Source: Hyalella azteca (Eukaryota > Arthropoda > Malacostraca > Amphipoda > Hyalellidae). Taken from it: DNA of 64,000 nucleotides. The stretch is from NCBI RefSeq assembly GCF_000764305.2, contig NW_025932661.1, positions 27,031-91,030 of the forward strand, given 5' to 3'. Shown one piece after another: positions 1 through 10,900 of this stretch. The notes beneath the pieces were generated by a model that saw nothing but the letters and a program-made list of their open reading frames with translations, did no database searches and was not told the DNA's origin. Position 1 is the first letter of the stretch. Every line of letters starts with the position of its first letter. A program made the translations under genes and the position numbers.

Positions 1-1507
1 CGGCTCTGCCGGGTTCCATGGCTCCGCTGTGTTTTGTTTTCTTCAGCGGGTTTGCCGTCATTATGTTATTGCATTCATATTTTATTGTTCTTTTGTACTA
101 TAATTTATTTATTTATTGATTTCTTATTAATTTATAATTTTTGTATTTTCTTTGTTGTTTTGTTATTTTGTTGTTTGCTGTTTTGTTGTTTGTTTTTCCT
201 TAATATTTATTTCATTCAATACTTTATCCTTATTATTTATCTATGTTTAATTTTGCATTAAAAATGTATTATTTATATATATTTATTATTATTTAATTTT
301 TTTTCTGTTATTTTTAGTTTATTTTTTTCTTGTTTTTTTCTTTTTCCGTGTGTGTGTGTGTTCTCTCTTTGTTTCAGATTTTAACTTTCAGAGCTGTTAG
401 ACTGTTAGGTACCAATTAAACCCAGTTTAGGCAAGGGGCTTTATGGACTAGCTTCCAGTGCTCCTATAAGAATAAATTAGAAAGAAGACCGCGCGGGCAA
501 CCTGCCACAAGAATGAACATAGGATAACAATGTAAGTGTTCACAGTGAAAACCTGTACGAATAGGCTTCTGTATTCTATGGTTTCGGGCACCAGCCTGAG
601 CTGCTGAGCAGGTACCTAACCAGCACGATGGCAACCTGCTCTCACAGTCTCACTGTGTGCGTACCCTTATACAGTTATACCCAGGGCAGTCCGGCAGTGG
701 TGGTCTTGGGCCGTCGACCCGTGTGGCCACTGTGGCGTCATATCAACATACCTATATCAGGCAGCGCTATATGCATAGCGTACAACTGTACTTATAATTA
801 TAAACTAGGGACCATTGCACATGGATCGAAAATATTTTCAATTCTTCATATAATTTGAAGAAGTGATTTTTTCATCTCGTTTATTCCTGTATTCTATTAT
901 TTCGCACTCTCACTCTCAGCATTAGGTCCTAATGTAGTGTAGGCATTGAACCTCTGAAACCTGATGCAGTTATTGCAGAGCGGAAGCGGTCATTACTGCT
1001 TCAAGCTGTATTATGCCTGTATAAGCGACTAAAGCGAGTGACATGTTGAACTTTGAAGTTTAAACAAACAAAAAAGGTCAATAACTAAATATATAGCCTA
1101 GTAAGCGATTGTAGCCTACCTACTAGTTACTAGTATATTCATAGACTCCGGTTTAAACATTTTATTTTTTTTGTTCAGTTTTTTTTTTAAATTTAATTAG
1201 GATATACCTCTGGCTCTGAGGCTCTGTCATAAATTTTAGCCGGCCAATACTACAATTTAAAAAAAATAATTTGCAGAATTTGTCTGGAAAAAGAGACTGA
1301 CCGTCTGACAAGCATGTTTCAAAATAGCACAAAAAATGAAATAATAATACAAGATGGGGCAATTGGACTTAATGTATTAAACAATAGAATGAAATGATAA
1401 GTGTTTTTGTAAAAAGTATGGGGTACCTAATTTGAATAGAAGCAGTGAGCAATTTTCTCTGTGTCACCACTACACACTTCCATTATTATATACGTTGGGA
1501 TGGGAGG
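1..1507. other. Intergenic, no gene seen
   Basis: AT-rich DNA with poly-T/TTATT tracts to about 340 and a short (GT)n run near 347. Open frames at 34-261 and 628-858 lack codon structure, splice context or recognisable residues. Nothing functional is supported. Confidence 0.6.
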
Positions 1508-2368
1508 TAGGGTAAACGCGGTATATTCCGACACATTAAGGACAGTCTGGACGCATCGAGAAATGAAAAACTATAAAAAACGTATGCATTACGTAAGTTC
1601 TGTTGCCTTCACATGACTCTCAAAACACTTCACTACGCGTCAGCAACGATGAAACGTCACAAAATGTTGCCATATTTATTAAAAAGCCTTTAGAATGGAA
1701 ACCTACTAAATCCCTATATTCCGTCACTTTGTGTGGCAATATTCGACACGTGGTGAGTCGTATTGCGTCAGCGCTTCAAATTTAACAACGGCTTTGAATT
1801 AGAACACTAACGAATATTGAACACTACTTAATTACGTTTTAATTAACAGCTATTAGGCTTTTAATTAAGCAAATTTCAATTTTTGTACAAAGCTTTGAAC
1901 GATCTGTGTGTGTCCAATTCAAGTTGTGTCGGAATTCGTTTTCATGTGTCTAAATCCAACATCTCAACTTAATCATCTTTTAATTTATTTACGACTTGAA
2001 ATCAGCGAATACAAGTATACTTAAAGGATTCCTAATATATTCACAGACATATTTAAAAGTCTCAAACCATAATATTCTTCCTATAAAAACAGTTATTCAC
2101 TATTTGGTAAAGCCATGTCAACTGTCAAATTTGACACATTTTTCGATGATCTCACCACGTGGCATGCATTGTCTCTCTTTGGATCTCAATATTTTCCCAC
2201 TAGATGGCCAAGACCTAGTGTTTTTGCAGTATTTCGACACGCAAATGTGTGACGTCACCATTTCAACCATCAATGAACGCATGGAACTAAAACAAAGCTT
2301 AATATAAAGGAAAAGCTGGAGAGGTGACAGAATTACCTACAATGTCGGAATATACCGCGTTTACCCTA
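1508..2368 (+). mobile_element. TIR element family A, copy 1 (complete, 861 bp)
   Basis: It starts TAGGGTAAACGCGGTATATT and ends with the reverse complement, the terminal TA forming the probable target duplication, so a Tc1/mariner-like or MITE origin is likely. No transposase is recognisable. An internal open frame (1996-2307) is shared with copy 2, but differences between copies mostly change the amino acid. Confidence 0.85.
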
Positions 2369-3081
2369 TATATCCTTAGGTACCTAATGCTGTGTATTAG
2401 CCTACTAGGCTACTACACTATCGGATTTATAACGAGCACTCTTTTTCTTATTTTCTGCATACTAGTAACGTAAAGTTTGTCATGGTTGAACTAGTATATC
2501 TAGTTCAACCAGGTTTGTACTTTGTACCTACCTGTGGATGTCTTTTTGAATCTTGCGTTGTAAATTTCTAATATTGCGGAACTCAACCCGGCCGCGGTAA
2601 GTCCATAGATGATTTATTCACCACAGAGCCTCCCGAGCTGAATGCCACACGTCAGCTCTTACTTTTATCTGTGATCAAAACCGGAAGCCCACCCGATAGA
2701 ACCTGCAAGTGCAAGGATATTTGACACATAACGTTGAAGTCTTGTACTGTGTCCAGGTGTAACAAGTGGTCATTGTGCTGCTACTTCTTCACCTTCAAAT
2801 TTCTAGCCGGGCAGCGCCGCCGCAGCGGGCGCCGGCCTGCCCGGCCACAGCAGCACGAACGTCAGCCGTGCGCCTGTGCCGCTTGCCGTTACCACTTACC
2901 AGAATTCACAATGCGTCATGAAAATAAATGCTTTAGATATACCGATAAGCTGTAAGATATGGCATTGTATGTTAAATCTAAATGAAGAGCTAACCAGATT
3001 TTTAAGGAGAGCAATGAAGAAATATTGACAGAAAATTTTGAATGAATTTTTCATTAGGAGAGATATCCATAATCCATAAGC
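2369..3081. other. Intergenic with a GC-rich island at 2806-2901
   Basis: Mostly AT-rich. The stretch 2806-2901 is GC-rich after a TTTCTAG acceptor-like site and is open in one frame, but has no matching donor or start and no recognised similarity. CCGCG|GTAAGT at about 2592 looks like a donor without a supported exon. Confidence 0.35.
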
Positions 3082-3790
3082 TACAGTGGGGGGGAAATAA
3101 ATATTCGTACACTTGAAAAATAGTATTTTAATGTATGTAAGTACACAAACTTAACAGGAAAAGTGATTTAAATTATGTATAGAGATGCATAGTATTCAAA
3201 AATACTATCAAAAGAAATTAAATCTCAATGCAACAAAAAACAATGCAACATGTTCACTTTTCGGGTGAAAAAAGTATTCGTACAAAACAATAAATCCGCA
3301 TTATTTTAATTTAATACTTGGTTGAATACCATTTATTCAGCTCAACAGACACCAGTCTATTTCTATACGTCTCGACCAATGATTTGCAGATGCTGACTGG
3401 TATTTTATACCATTCTTCTTGGCACACCACCTTAAGAAAAGGTGGTGTGCCAAGAAGAATGGTATAAAATACCAGTCAGCATCTGCAAATCATTGGTCAA
3501 GACGTATAGAAATAGACTGGTGTCTGTTGAGCTGAATAAAGGGTATTCAACCAAGTATTAAATTAAAATAATGCGGATTTATTGTTTTGTACGAATACTT
3601 TTTTCACCCCGAAAAGTGAACATATTGCGTTGTTTTTTGTTGCATTGAGATTTAATTTCTTTTGATAGTATTTTTGAATACTATGCGTCTCTATACATAA
3701 TTTAAATCACTTTTCCTGTCAAGTTTGTGTACTTACATACATTAAAATACTATTTTTCAAGTGTACGAATATTTATTTCCCCCCACTGTA
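3082..3790. mobile_element. Tc1-like fold-back element, near-perfect 709-bp palindrome
   Basis: The ends read TACAGTGGGGGGGAAATAAA and its inverse, typical of Tc1/mariner termini with TA target duplication. The two ~350-bp arms are nearly identical and meet at a 5-nt loop (3434-3438). Each arm encodes, outward, the C-terminus of a Tc1-type transposase, so the element arose by inverted duplication of a transposon end. Confidence 0.9.
3445..3561 (+). pseudogene. Tc1 transposase C-terminal remnant
   Basis: The reading frame has EEWYKIP, CKSLV and a terminal STKY before TAA, the usual end of Tc1 transposases (EEW.KIP...LV...KG..TKY). The catalytic DDE region is absent. A mirrored minus-strand copy lies in the left arm (about 3311-3427). 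It is dead as an enzyme. Confidence 0.8.
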
Positions 3791-4554
3791 AATTATCTCC
3801 TATCTTATTATTGATTATGTGCCAGATTGAACTGTAAGATTCCAAATGTATTGAAAATATGTTACGCTCAAGCTGGAAGATTTCTGTAATACCGAAGTAG
3901 GAAAATTATAATCCTGGGTTGTGACTTGTGATATGATTTAGGCCTAGCCACCTCCGCTAGGGTGCAGAAGGTGGAAGCAGCGTCGCCAATATATGGGTTT
4001 TTAAGCCCAAAGCGTCGCCGACATTTTCAAAATGCGTTGCCGGGTAATTTTTATTGAAAAGCCATTTACGCTGCGTAATGAAAACTATTTACAAGCCACA
4101 AACTTATTTACAAGGCTGCATGCACATGTTACTCCAAATAACTAATTTTACCCTAAAAACAGCCTGATTGTACAGCAAGTGTCAGCTGAACATGAGATGA
4201 TGCAGTCTGATCGCTCTAATGTGACCGCAACTACATTTTGTTTACATTTTTTTGGCAGGAACTCATCGCAACCGATTTCCACTTTTTCCGGACAAGCTTT
4301 ACTGCATCCTGATCCATCCAACGTACCGGAAACCTTACTTTTTTTCTAAATAGATGGCCAAAGACTGACAAATATATTAAATGCAAGAATTACAATCTAA
4401 ATGTGTCAGCAAGATCTTCTGAAGGTGTAAATTTTGCTACTGAAGTGTCACCAAAGATCTTGCAATATTCATCCACTCTCTGCACAGTGGTGCCTAGGGC
4501 TAGCTAGCCTAGCTATTGTGTGAACTCACTCACTGTGAACTTCACTGTGAAGCA
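3791..4554. other. Intergenic; dispersed repeat fragment
   Basis: No gene seen. Bases 3800-3915 (around GTAGGAAAATTATAATCCTGG) resemble segments near 6521-6650 and 18700-18770, an old dispersed repeat of unknown type. Confidence 0.4.
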
Positions 4555-5460
4555 TAGGGTAAACGCGGTATATTCTGACATCGGGGGTAATTCTGACACT
4601 TCTCAACTTTTTCCCTCTATATTAAGCTTTTTCTTAGTTCCATGCATTCGTTGATGGTTGAAATAGTGACATCATACTTTTGCGCGCCATAGCAGCCATA
4701 CTATTGCCAAAGCACTAGGTCTGGGCCGTCTGGCGGGAAAATGTTGAGATCCAAAGAGAGACGGTGCTCGTCACCCAGTGAGAACATTGAAATATGTGTC
4801 AAAGTTGATAGTTGACCTTGCTCTACCAAATAGTGAGAAACTGTTTGTGTAGAAAGAATATTATGGTTTGAGACTTTTAAATACATCTGTGAATATATTA
4901 GGAATCTTTTAATTATACTTGTATTTGCTGATTTCAAGTGGTAAAAAAATTAATAGATGATTAAGTTAACACGTTGACTACGATTCCTTCATCTTGTACA
5001 ATTATTTCATTTTTTGTACTTTTTATTAAGCAGGGTCTCCAGACAGTCATTTTTTCTGGACAAATTCCACGATTTAGTTTTTCTCAATTGCGTTGGCCGG
5101 CTAAAATTTATGATAGGGGTACTTCCTAATTAAATTTTAAATTCTGCAAAAAGAAAATAAATGGAATTTTTATAGCGGAACCTACAAATAAACTAGTATA
5201 CATTGAATTATTGGCCTTTTTTGTTCTCGGATTTGGCCCAATTTTAGGCAGCCTGAATTATGTACCACTACCTCCTGGAGAAATACATTTTGTGGTACAC
5301 ATATGTACCAATACGTAGTCAAAGTGTTAAGAGATGGTTTTAGTCACATAAAAACTAATTCCGACACAGCTTGGAATTAGACACATACAGCTCGTTCCAA
5401 GCTGTATGCAAAAATTAAAATTTTCTTGATAAAAAGCCTAATTAAGAAGTGTTCAATAGG
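4555..5460 (-). mobile_element. TIR element family A, copy 2 (inverted, truncated)
   Basis: It begins TAGGGTAAACGCGG at 4555 and matches copy 1 in reverse orientation (copy 1 from 2368 back to about 1820). The far TIR is missing. It is interrupted by a 357-bp TTAA-flanked insertion at 4970-5326. The 4701-4937 minus-strand frame corresponds to the 1996-2307 frame of copy 1. Confidence 0.8.
4966..5330. mobile_element. piggyBac-like MITE nested in family A copy 2
   Basis: TTAA (4966-4969) and TTAA (5327-5330) flank 357 bp with 13-bp ends CACGTTGACTACG and, inverted, CACTTTGACTACG. TTAA duplication and CAC(T/G)TTGACT-type ends are typical of the piggyBac superfamily. Copy 1 of family A carries the uninterrupted site (TTGA at the equivalent place), which confirms a discrete insertion. 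Confidence 0.8.
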
Positions 5461-6679
5461 TATGTCATTTCATAAAATTTTTAACTTCACAATCCGCAGT
5501 AGTTCAATGCTCCCACCACAATATCCTACAGAATGTAATGATAACGAGTCAACCCAAAACATTTAGTTGAAGATTGCCTACTTGTGGTCACTTCGGAGTG
5601 GTCAGAAGACATTATCACATGTTCAGTTGCCACTAAAGTAAAGACAAATCTTATTGTTGCTGTTTGACTGTTTTTAGGACAAAATTAGAGGTTTGGGGTA
5701 ACACATGCACAGACTTTAAAAATAAGTTTGCAGCTTGTAAATGGCTCTTCATGGCCAATGATGGCCAAGATATGGAATTCACAGGTCAAATAAATGGAAT
5801 CATGGCTGGCAAATCCAAAAAACCATGGCTTGAGAAATCCAGTAGCACCTTTGCAGCTCACCAAGTAAATATACTGTATGCCTGCCACTGACCAGACCAG
5901 TACAATTCAAGGTTTCTACTTTACAGAAGAGATCACTCTTCTCCAGACAACCACCACCGGCATTGATCAATATGGAATTTTTGTATGTTTGCAAACTATC
6001 AGAATTATCTGAAGTCTGAACCTTGATATAATTATTAAAATCCCTATGTGTTTCAAAAATTTTTAAATTTATATTATTTAAATGTATTATATACTTATAT
6101 CCACCAAAATTTCATTGTTTGATGTTTCTTGTTAAGTTGTAACTTGCAATGCAAACAATATGTCAATGTGTCTCAGACTTGCCTTTTGATCCATTAATGT
6201 CATCTGACAAATTTTTTTATTCAGAATTTTAGGGAGTGAATGCATTATTATTATATATACCAAAGAATGCATTTATTGCATTGTATTCTAATTTCTAGGC
6301 CCTAAAAATTGGAATATAATGCATTCTCTGGCAATAATTGTGTGTGTTTCAACAAGAAAATTCTGTCATTTAATATTATGACTAAAGTCTGATGGCCTCT
6401 GAAATATGCCATGTTTATTAGTTAATTTCAAGCATGGCAAACATCTACCTTTAGGGCTGTGACTAGGGCTTTCCTGGTCCTGCCATTTCTGGAACTACAA
6501 GATTTCTGCCAGATGAATTAGGTCCCTCCTATCAAATTGTAAACAAAATTGCATGACTGGGCTGCAAGATTCTAAATGTTTTAAAAATTTGTCATATTGG
6601 AGCCATGAGATTTCAGAAACAAGTAGGAAAATTCCAATCCTGGTAAATTTGATACCCCACTGTAACTAGAATTTCACAC
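5461..6679. other. Intergenic; dispersed repeat at 6470-6650
   Basis: No gene seen. Segments with ACAAGATTTCTGCCAGATGA and GTAGGAAAATTCCAATCCTGG recur, diverged, near 18570-18780. Open frames at 5664-5891 are not supported. Confidence 0.4.
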
Positions 6680-6873
6680 CATAGTTGCAAAGCACTGAAA
6701 GCAGATAGTTTTTTAGACTCTCCCTCATCCCTCAAGTTCATTTTTGAGTTCTATCTGTAGACCAGTAAAGTATCCTGGATATCTGCATTATCAAACCTAA
6801 GAAATTGGTTTAAATTGTGAGTAAATGAGGAAGTTAAAAATGAACTGATTCTAAAAAATCCGTGGTTTGTCAC
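6680..6873 (-). mobile_element. hAT-like MITE, older copy, end lost
   Basis: It is the reverse complement of the element at 17383-17564 over nearly its full length, starting CATAGTTGCAAAGCA. The other end runs into the TAGGG terminus of family A copy 3, so one insertion clipped the other. Confidence 0.75.
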
Positions 6874-7315
6874 TAGGGTAAATGCGGTATATTCCGACAC
6901 TTTAAGTTTAAGGACATAGCAAAAAATGAATTGCTATAAAAATTAAAAAATACACCGTACGCGCAACTCAAGTTCTGTTTGCTTTACGTCACTCTCAAAA
7001 CACCGCACTACGCGCCAGCAACAATGAAACGTCATAAAATGTTGCCATATTTATTTAAAAGCCTTTAGAATGCAAACCTACCTAATCCATATATTCCGAC
7101 ACTGTGTGTGACTAAATTTGGCATTTTGTGAGACTAATTCCAGTCGCGCTTCAGACTCTACTAATTTGCAATGCCGACACTCTTGTGTTCAAATTCTGAT
7201 CGCTGTGTGAGCTGTATTGGAATACGACATAGCTTGGAATCAGAACACTATTGAATACCTATTTCATGATGTTTGCAAAGTGCAAACTGCTATTTTTTCA
7301 ATCAAGCAAAAATAC
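6874..7315 (+). mobile_element. TIR element family A, copy 3 (5' half only)
   Basis: It starts TAGGGTAAATGCGGTATATT and follows copy 1 (1508 to about 1900), including the CACTACGCG and ATGAAACGTCA blocks, then stops. It abuts an old hAT-like repeat at 6680-6873. Confidence 0.75.
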
Positions 7316-7320
7316 ATGAC

Positions 7321-7352
7321 ATTAGAGCTGTGAGATTTCACACAGCTCTAAT
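7321..7352 (+). repeat. 12-bp perfect hairpin upstream of SAMTOR
   Basis: ATTAGAGCTGTG and its exact reverse complement CACAGCTCTAAT are separated by 8 nt. It lies at the end of a truncated transposon copy and has no known role. Confidence 0.7.
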
Positions 7353-7815
7353 GAAGCTCTAATTCAAACTGAAATTATATGATATGAGAGTTGCAATATT
7401 TCAGAAAAAAAGTAGGAGTTATCTTGACCTGGTTAGCAGTAACTGGCTCCAAAGTCCTAAATCAAAGCACTAAAACTATAGCAAAACAATTTTTGTGGTA
7501 TTCAATCTCAGCAAGACTTGCAATAAGAATTTGAGGGAGGAGTTAAAGCTGCACAAATTGAAAGGCATATGGTATAAAAATAGTAATATAGCTACATGGC
7601 AAATTTTGTGCCTCTATTATATTATCAAACAAATTAATTAATCATGAATAAGTTTAAGAAAATTGTAGAAGTGTTATTGCAAGTTCAATTATTCCTAAAT
7701 TTGACCTTGAATCTTTGCAAGAAATTTTCATATACAAAGCATTTATCTATGTATATTTGGTTTCTTATTTTCCAGATAAGCTTTTTCTTAGACCAAGAAG
7801 GGTTTATTGATTGTA

Positions 7816-7943
7816 ATGTTGAAGTTAATCAAGATAAGCAATGCATGGACAAAGCCATCACGTGGGGTTTTATTCTTTTCAAAATGCAGTGAGAATCCTG
7901 ACACCTCTGTAATTTCATGTAGTGCATCTCCTGAGGAGCTTAG
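7816..7943 (+). CDS. SAMTOR: SAMTOR exon 1 (first coding exon)
   Basis: ATG at 7816 (G at -3) opens a frame that ends SPEELS at a perfect AG|GTAAGT donor (GT at 7944). An in-frame TAG at 7789 blocks any earlier start in this exon. A strong acceptor TTTTCCAG ends at 7775, so an untranslated exon probably lies further upstream. The first ~40 residues show no family match, so the exact start is the least certain part of the gene. Confidence 0.65.
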
Positions 7944-10900
7944 GTAAGTGGAAATGTGGAATTTTCACACATTGTTGTAAATTATGAGATGCTATAGGTG
8001 AAATTTAGCTTCTAAAAACGCTTTGTGAATATAAAATTTATAGTAAAATAATATATAAAATCTATACTATTTATTCATTGGGTACCATTTCCTCAAATAA
8101 GAGGCTAATTTTTTAACTGTTGAAGTTCAGGCCATATGAGTAAGATGGCATGAGCAAGATGGAAAAGATTTGAGTAAGTGATACTCTTGAAAAAATTGGA
8201 GTATGAATACAAAAATGTACACAGTTTTCTAGTTTATATTATCTGAAGTTGAGACATTTTTGTTGTTTCAAATTAAAGTCATTATTTTATGCATTGATTA
8301 CTTTACCTTTATAAACTTTGTGCAGTTTGGCCCTGAAAGGCAAGAGTCTGAGAGACCTGGCATTTGTGCTGCGTGACACTCACAGGAAACTCAAGATGGA
8401 GTGGCTGCAAGGTAACTTAGGATGAAATAAATTGAAGACCAGGGTTGTTTGATATCCATTGCAGCAATTCTATAAACTTAGATAACAAATTAATGTTAAT
8501 GGACACAATCTGTGTTTGACTTTGTATGCTCTGATGTTTACATGCTCTGGCATAATCATTGTGATTTCAATGGAAATTTTATCGAATTTTATAGATGATT
8601 TAAGCTAATAGTGAGTTTCATAATGTCAACAGTATGTTCGTGGTTGTTCTTAAAGTAATCGCATGTTGAATCTTATTGATTATAATGAAATAGTATTTGC
8701 ATATTTTTTAGATCTTGCTTCATCATATACCTATAACACATTTTTCTCTGATGATAAATATTTATGCTTGTTATGCATCTAACTAAAATTGACATGGGCA
8801 AACACTGCGGCCTTGGGTGTAGGTGACATTTTGTTGCTTCCACAACTAAGGAATACCCCATTTCTATCTTCATTTCTTTGTGATTCTGAGCATCTTAATA
8901 GGTATTGAAAAAATTTTTCCTGCCCATTACAATGTTTGAAAAATTACTAACTTGAAAATATTTGAAAGATATAGAAAGGGGGAAATGTTGGGTTTTAGTT
9001 TCAATATTTGTGGTATCACTATTGCAACCCCCTGTCCCTCATAATGAAGTATAAATTTTGGTTTTATTAGAAATATGGGTGGAGAAAATAAAGTTGCTAG
9101 ACAGAAAGAGTTTGCATGGTAAAGACCTTACTTCTTGGATGATCTAATGCAACTGGTATAATATGCTTTGCTGTTGTAACTAAATACTAATGACAAACAG
9201 ACTATCTATACCAGTATATGTCCAACTTCAATTACTATTAAACCCAATCAAACCTGACATGTATCATTCATCATAGCTAAAATGTCATACCTATAGTGTA
9301 ATTGGGGAATAAAATGAGTAACAGCATGTCTGTCAAGTTTATTGTATTCTAAATTTATGATTGGACATTTTTTGAACTGATTTCTTGTTATCTCCATACC
9401 CAATGGGATTTGGCAAAGAATTTACATATGGCTATGACATGAATGAGGAGAATTGATCACCAGAGAATAAGATGTTAAAATTTACAAAAACATGTTCGAA
9501 GATTAATCCATGGAGAAATCATAATGAAGTTTGCAAATACTGACAGCTTAGATACATCAGAAATGAATGCCTAGTAGTATCAATAATTGCCAATAATATG
9601 GTAGCTGATGTTCCATGATGATTTTGCACTCGTTCTTGCATATGTATTAAACTAATGCTTGATTTACACTCACAGTTTTAGTTCATGCTTTCTAAATTAT
9701 AATCAAAGGCCCTTTGTATAAATAATTAAAAATAGAATAATTTCTAACAATAATTTAATTCACATGGTATCTATATAACATCTCAAAAATCATGTGGTTA
9801 GGTAAATACGAGCAGAATTGTAGAGCAGTGATAAGTTGTTTTAGATCAACATGCCTAAAAGATTGTTTGTTGAGCTGCAATGTTATTTGCATTGTATTGT
9901 TGTCTTATACTACCCTGTGTTTTTTTATTCTGTGGGAGTTTTAATTTGAGTTATTATCCCCATGATGAGATTTTTTAATGATAAGAATAGCTATTTATTC
10001 AAGAATTTAAATTTTTGATACTTAGGTGAGATAATTTGTGTGCGATATATACATAATTTTGTGCTCAGATAAAGCGTTTGATGAGATTTGGTCACGTCAC
10101 ACCAGCGACACTTCGCTGCTCACTGACTATGCTGCAGCCATGCTCGCGATACGACGACACTGGGAACTAAACAAAGTGAGATTTATCAGGTATAGGGTAT
10201 TGAAGAGAGATTTGTCAGGTGTACTGATTTGAAGAGAAATTCATTAGGGGTGCAATATTAAAGAGAGATTTGTCAGGTATTATTTATTGAGAGATTTGTC
10301 AGGTGTGCTGCGTTGAAGAGAAATTCATCAGAGGTGCAGTATTGAAGAGAGATTTGTCAGGTATTATTTATTGAGAGATTTGTCAGGTGTGCCGCTTTGA
10401 AGAGAAATTCATCAGGGGTGCAGTATTGAAGAGAGATTTGTCAGGTATTATTTATTGAGAGATTTGTCAGGTGTACGACGTTGAAGAGAAATTCATCAGA
10501 GGTGCAGTATTGAAGAAAAATTTGTCAGGTATGGTGTATTGAAGAGAGATTTATAAGGTTAGGTATGGGGTATTGAAAAGAGATATATCAGGTAAGTGGT
10601 ATCAAAGCAAGATTCATCAGGCCGGGTGTGGGATATCAAGAGATCAGGTATGAGGTATTAAATTGGGATTTATCAGGTCATATATGGGGTATTATAGCTT
10701 CATTTAGCTGTTGAGGGTTTTAAATAAAAGTTATATCTGGTTCAATCTAGAAATACGTGGTCTTCGTTATCTTTTTGGATTTAATTGTAAGGAGCAAATG
10801 AGCTGACAATGGAACCCGGTTATTGTAAGATAGGAGGAATTATTGGAATTTACCTCCGTCCAGTTCTACACTAAGAATGAAACAAGACAAATTATTATAT

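Noticed and set aside
1996..2307. Conserved 103-codon ORF shared by two element copies as a real gene
   Set aside because: Differences between copies mostly change amino acids, and no domain is recognised, so shared ancestry of the repeat explains it.
2541..2901. Possible small exons (LNPAA before GTAAGT at 2597; GC-rich 2806-2901)
   Set aside because: An in-frame stop lies just upstream without an acceptor, and the second segment has no donor, start or similarity.
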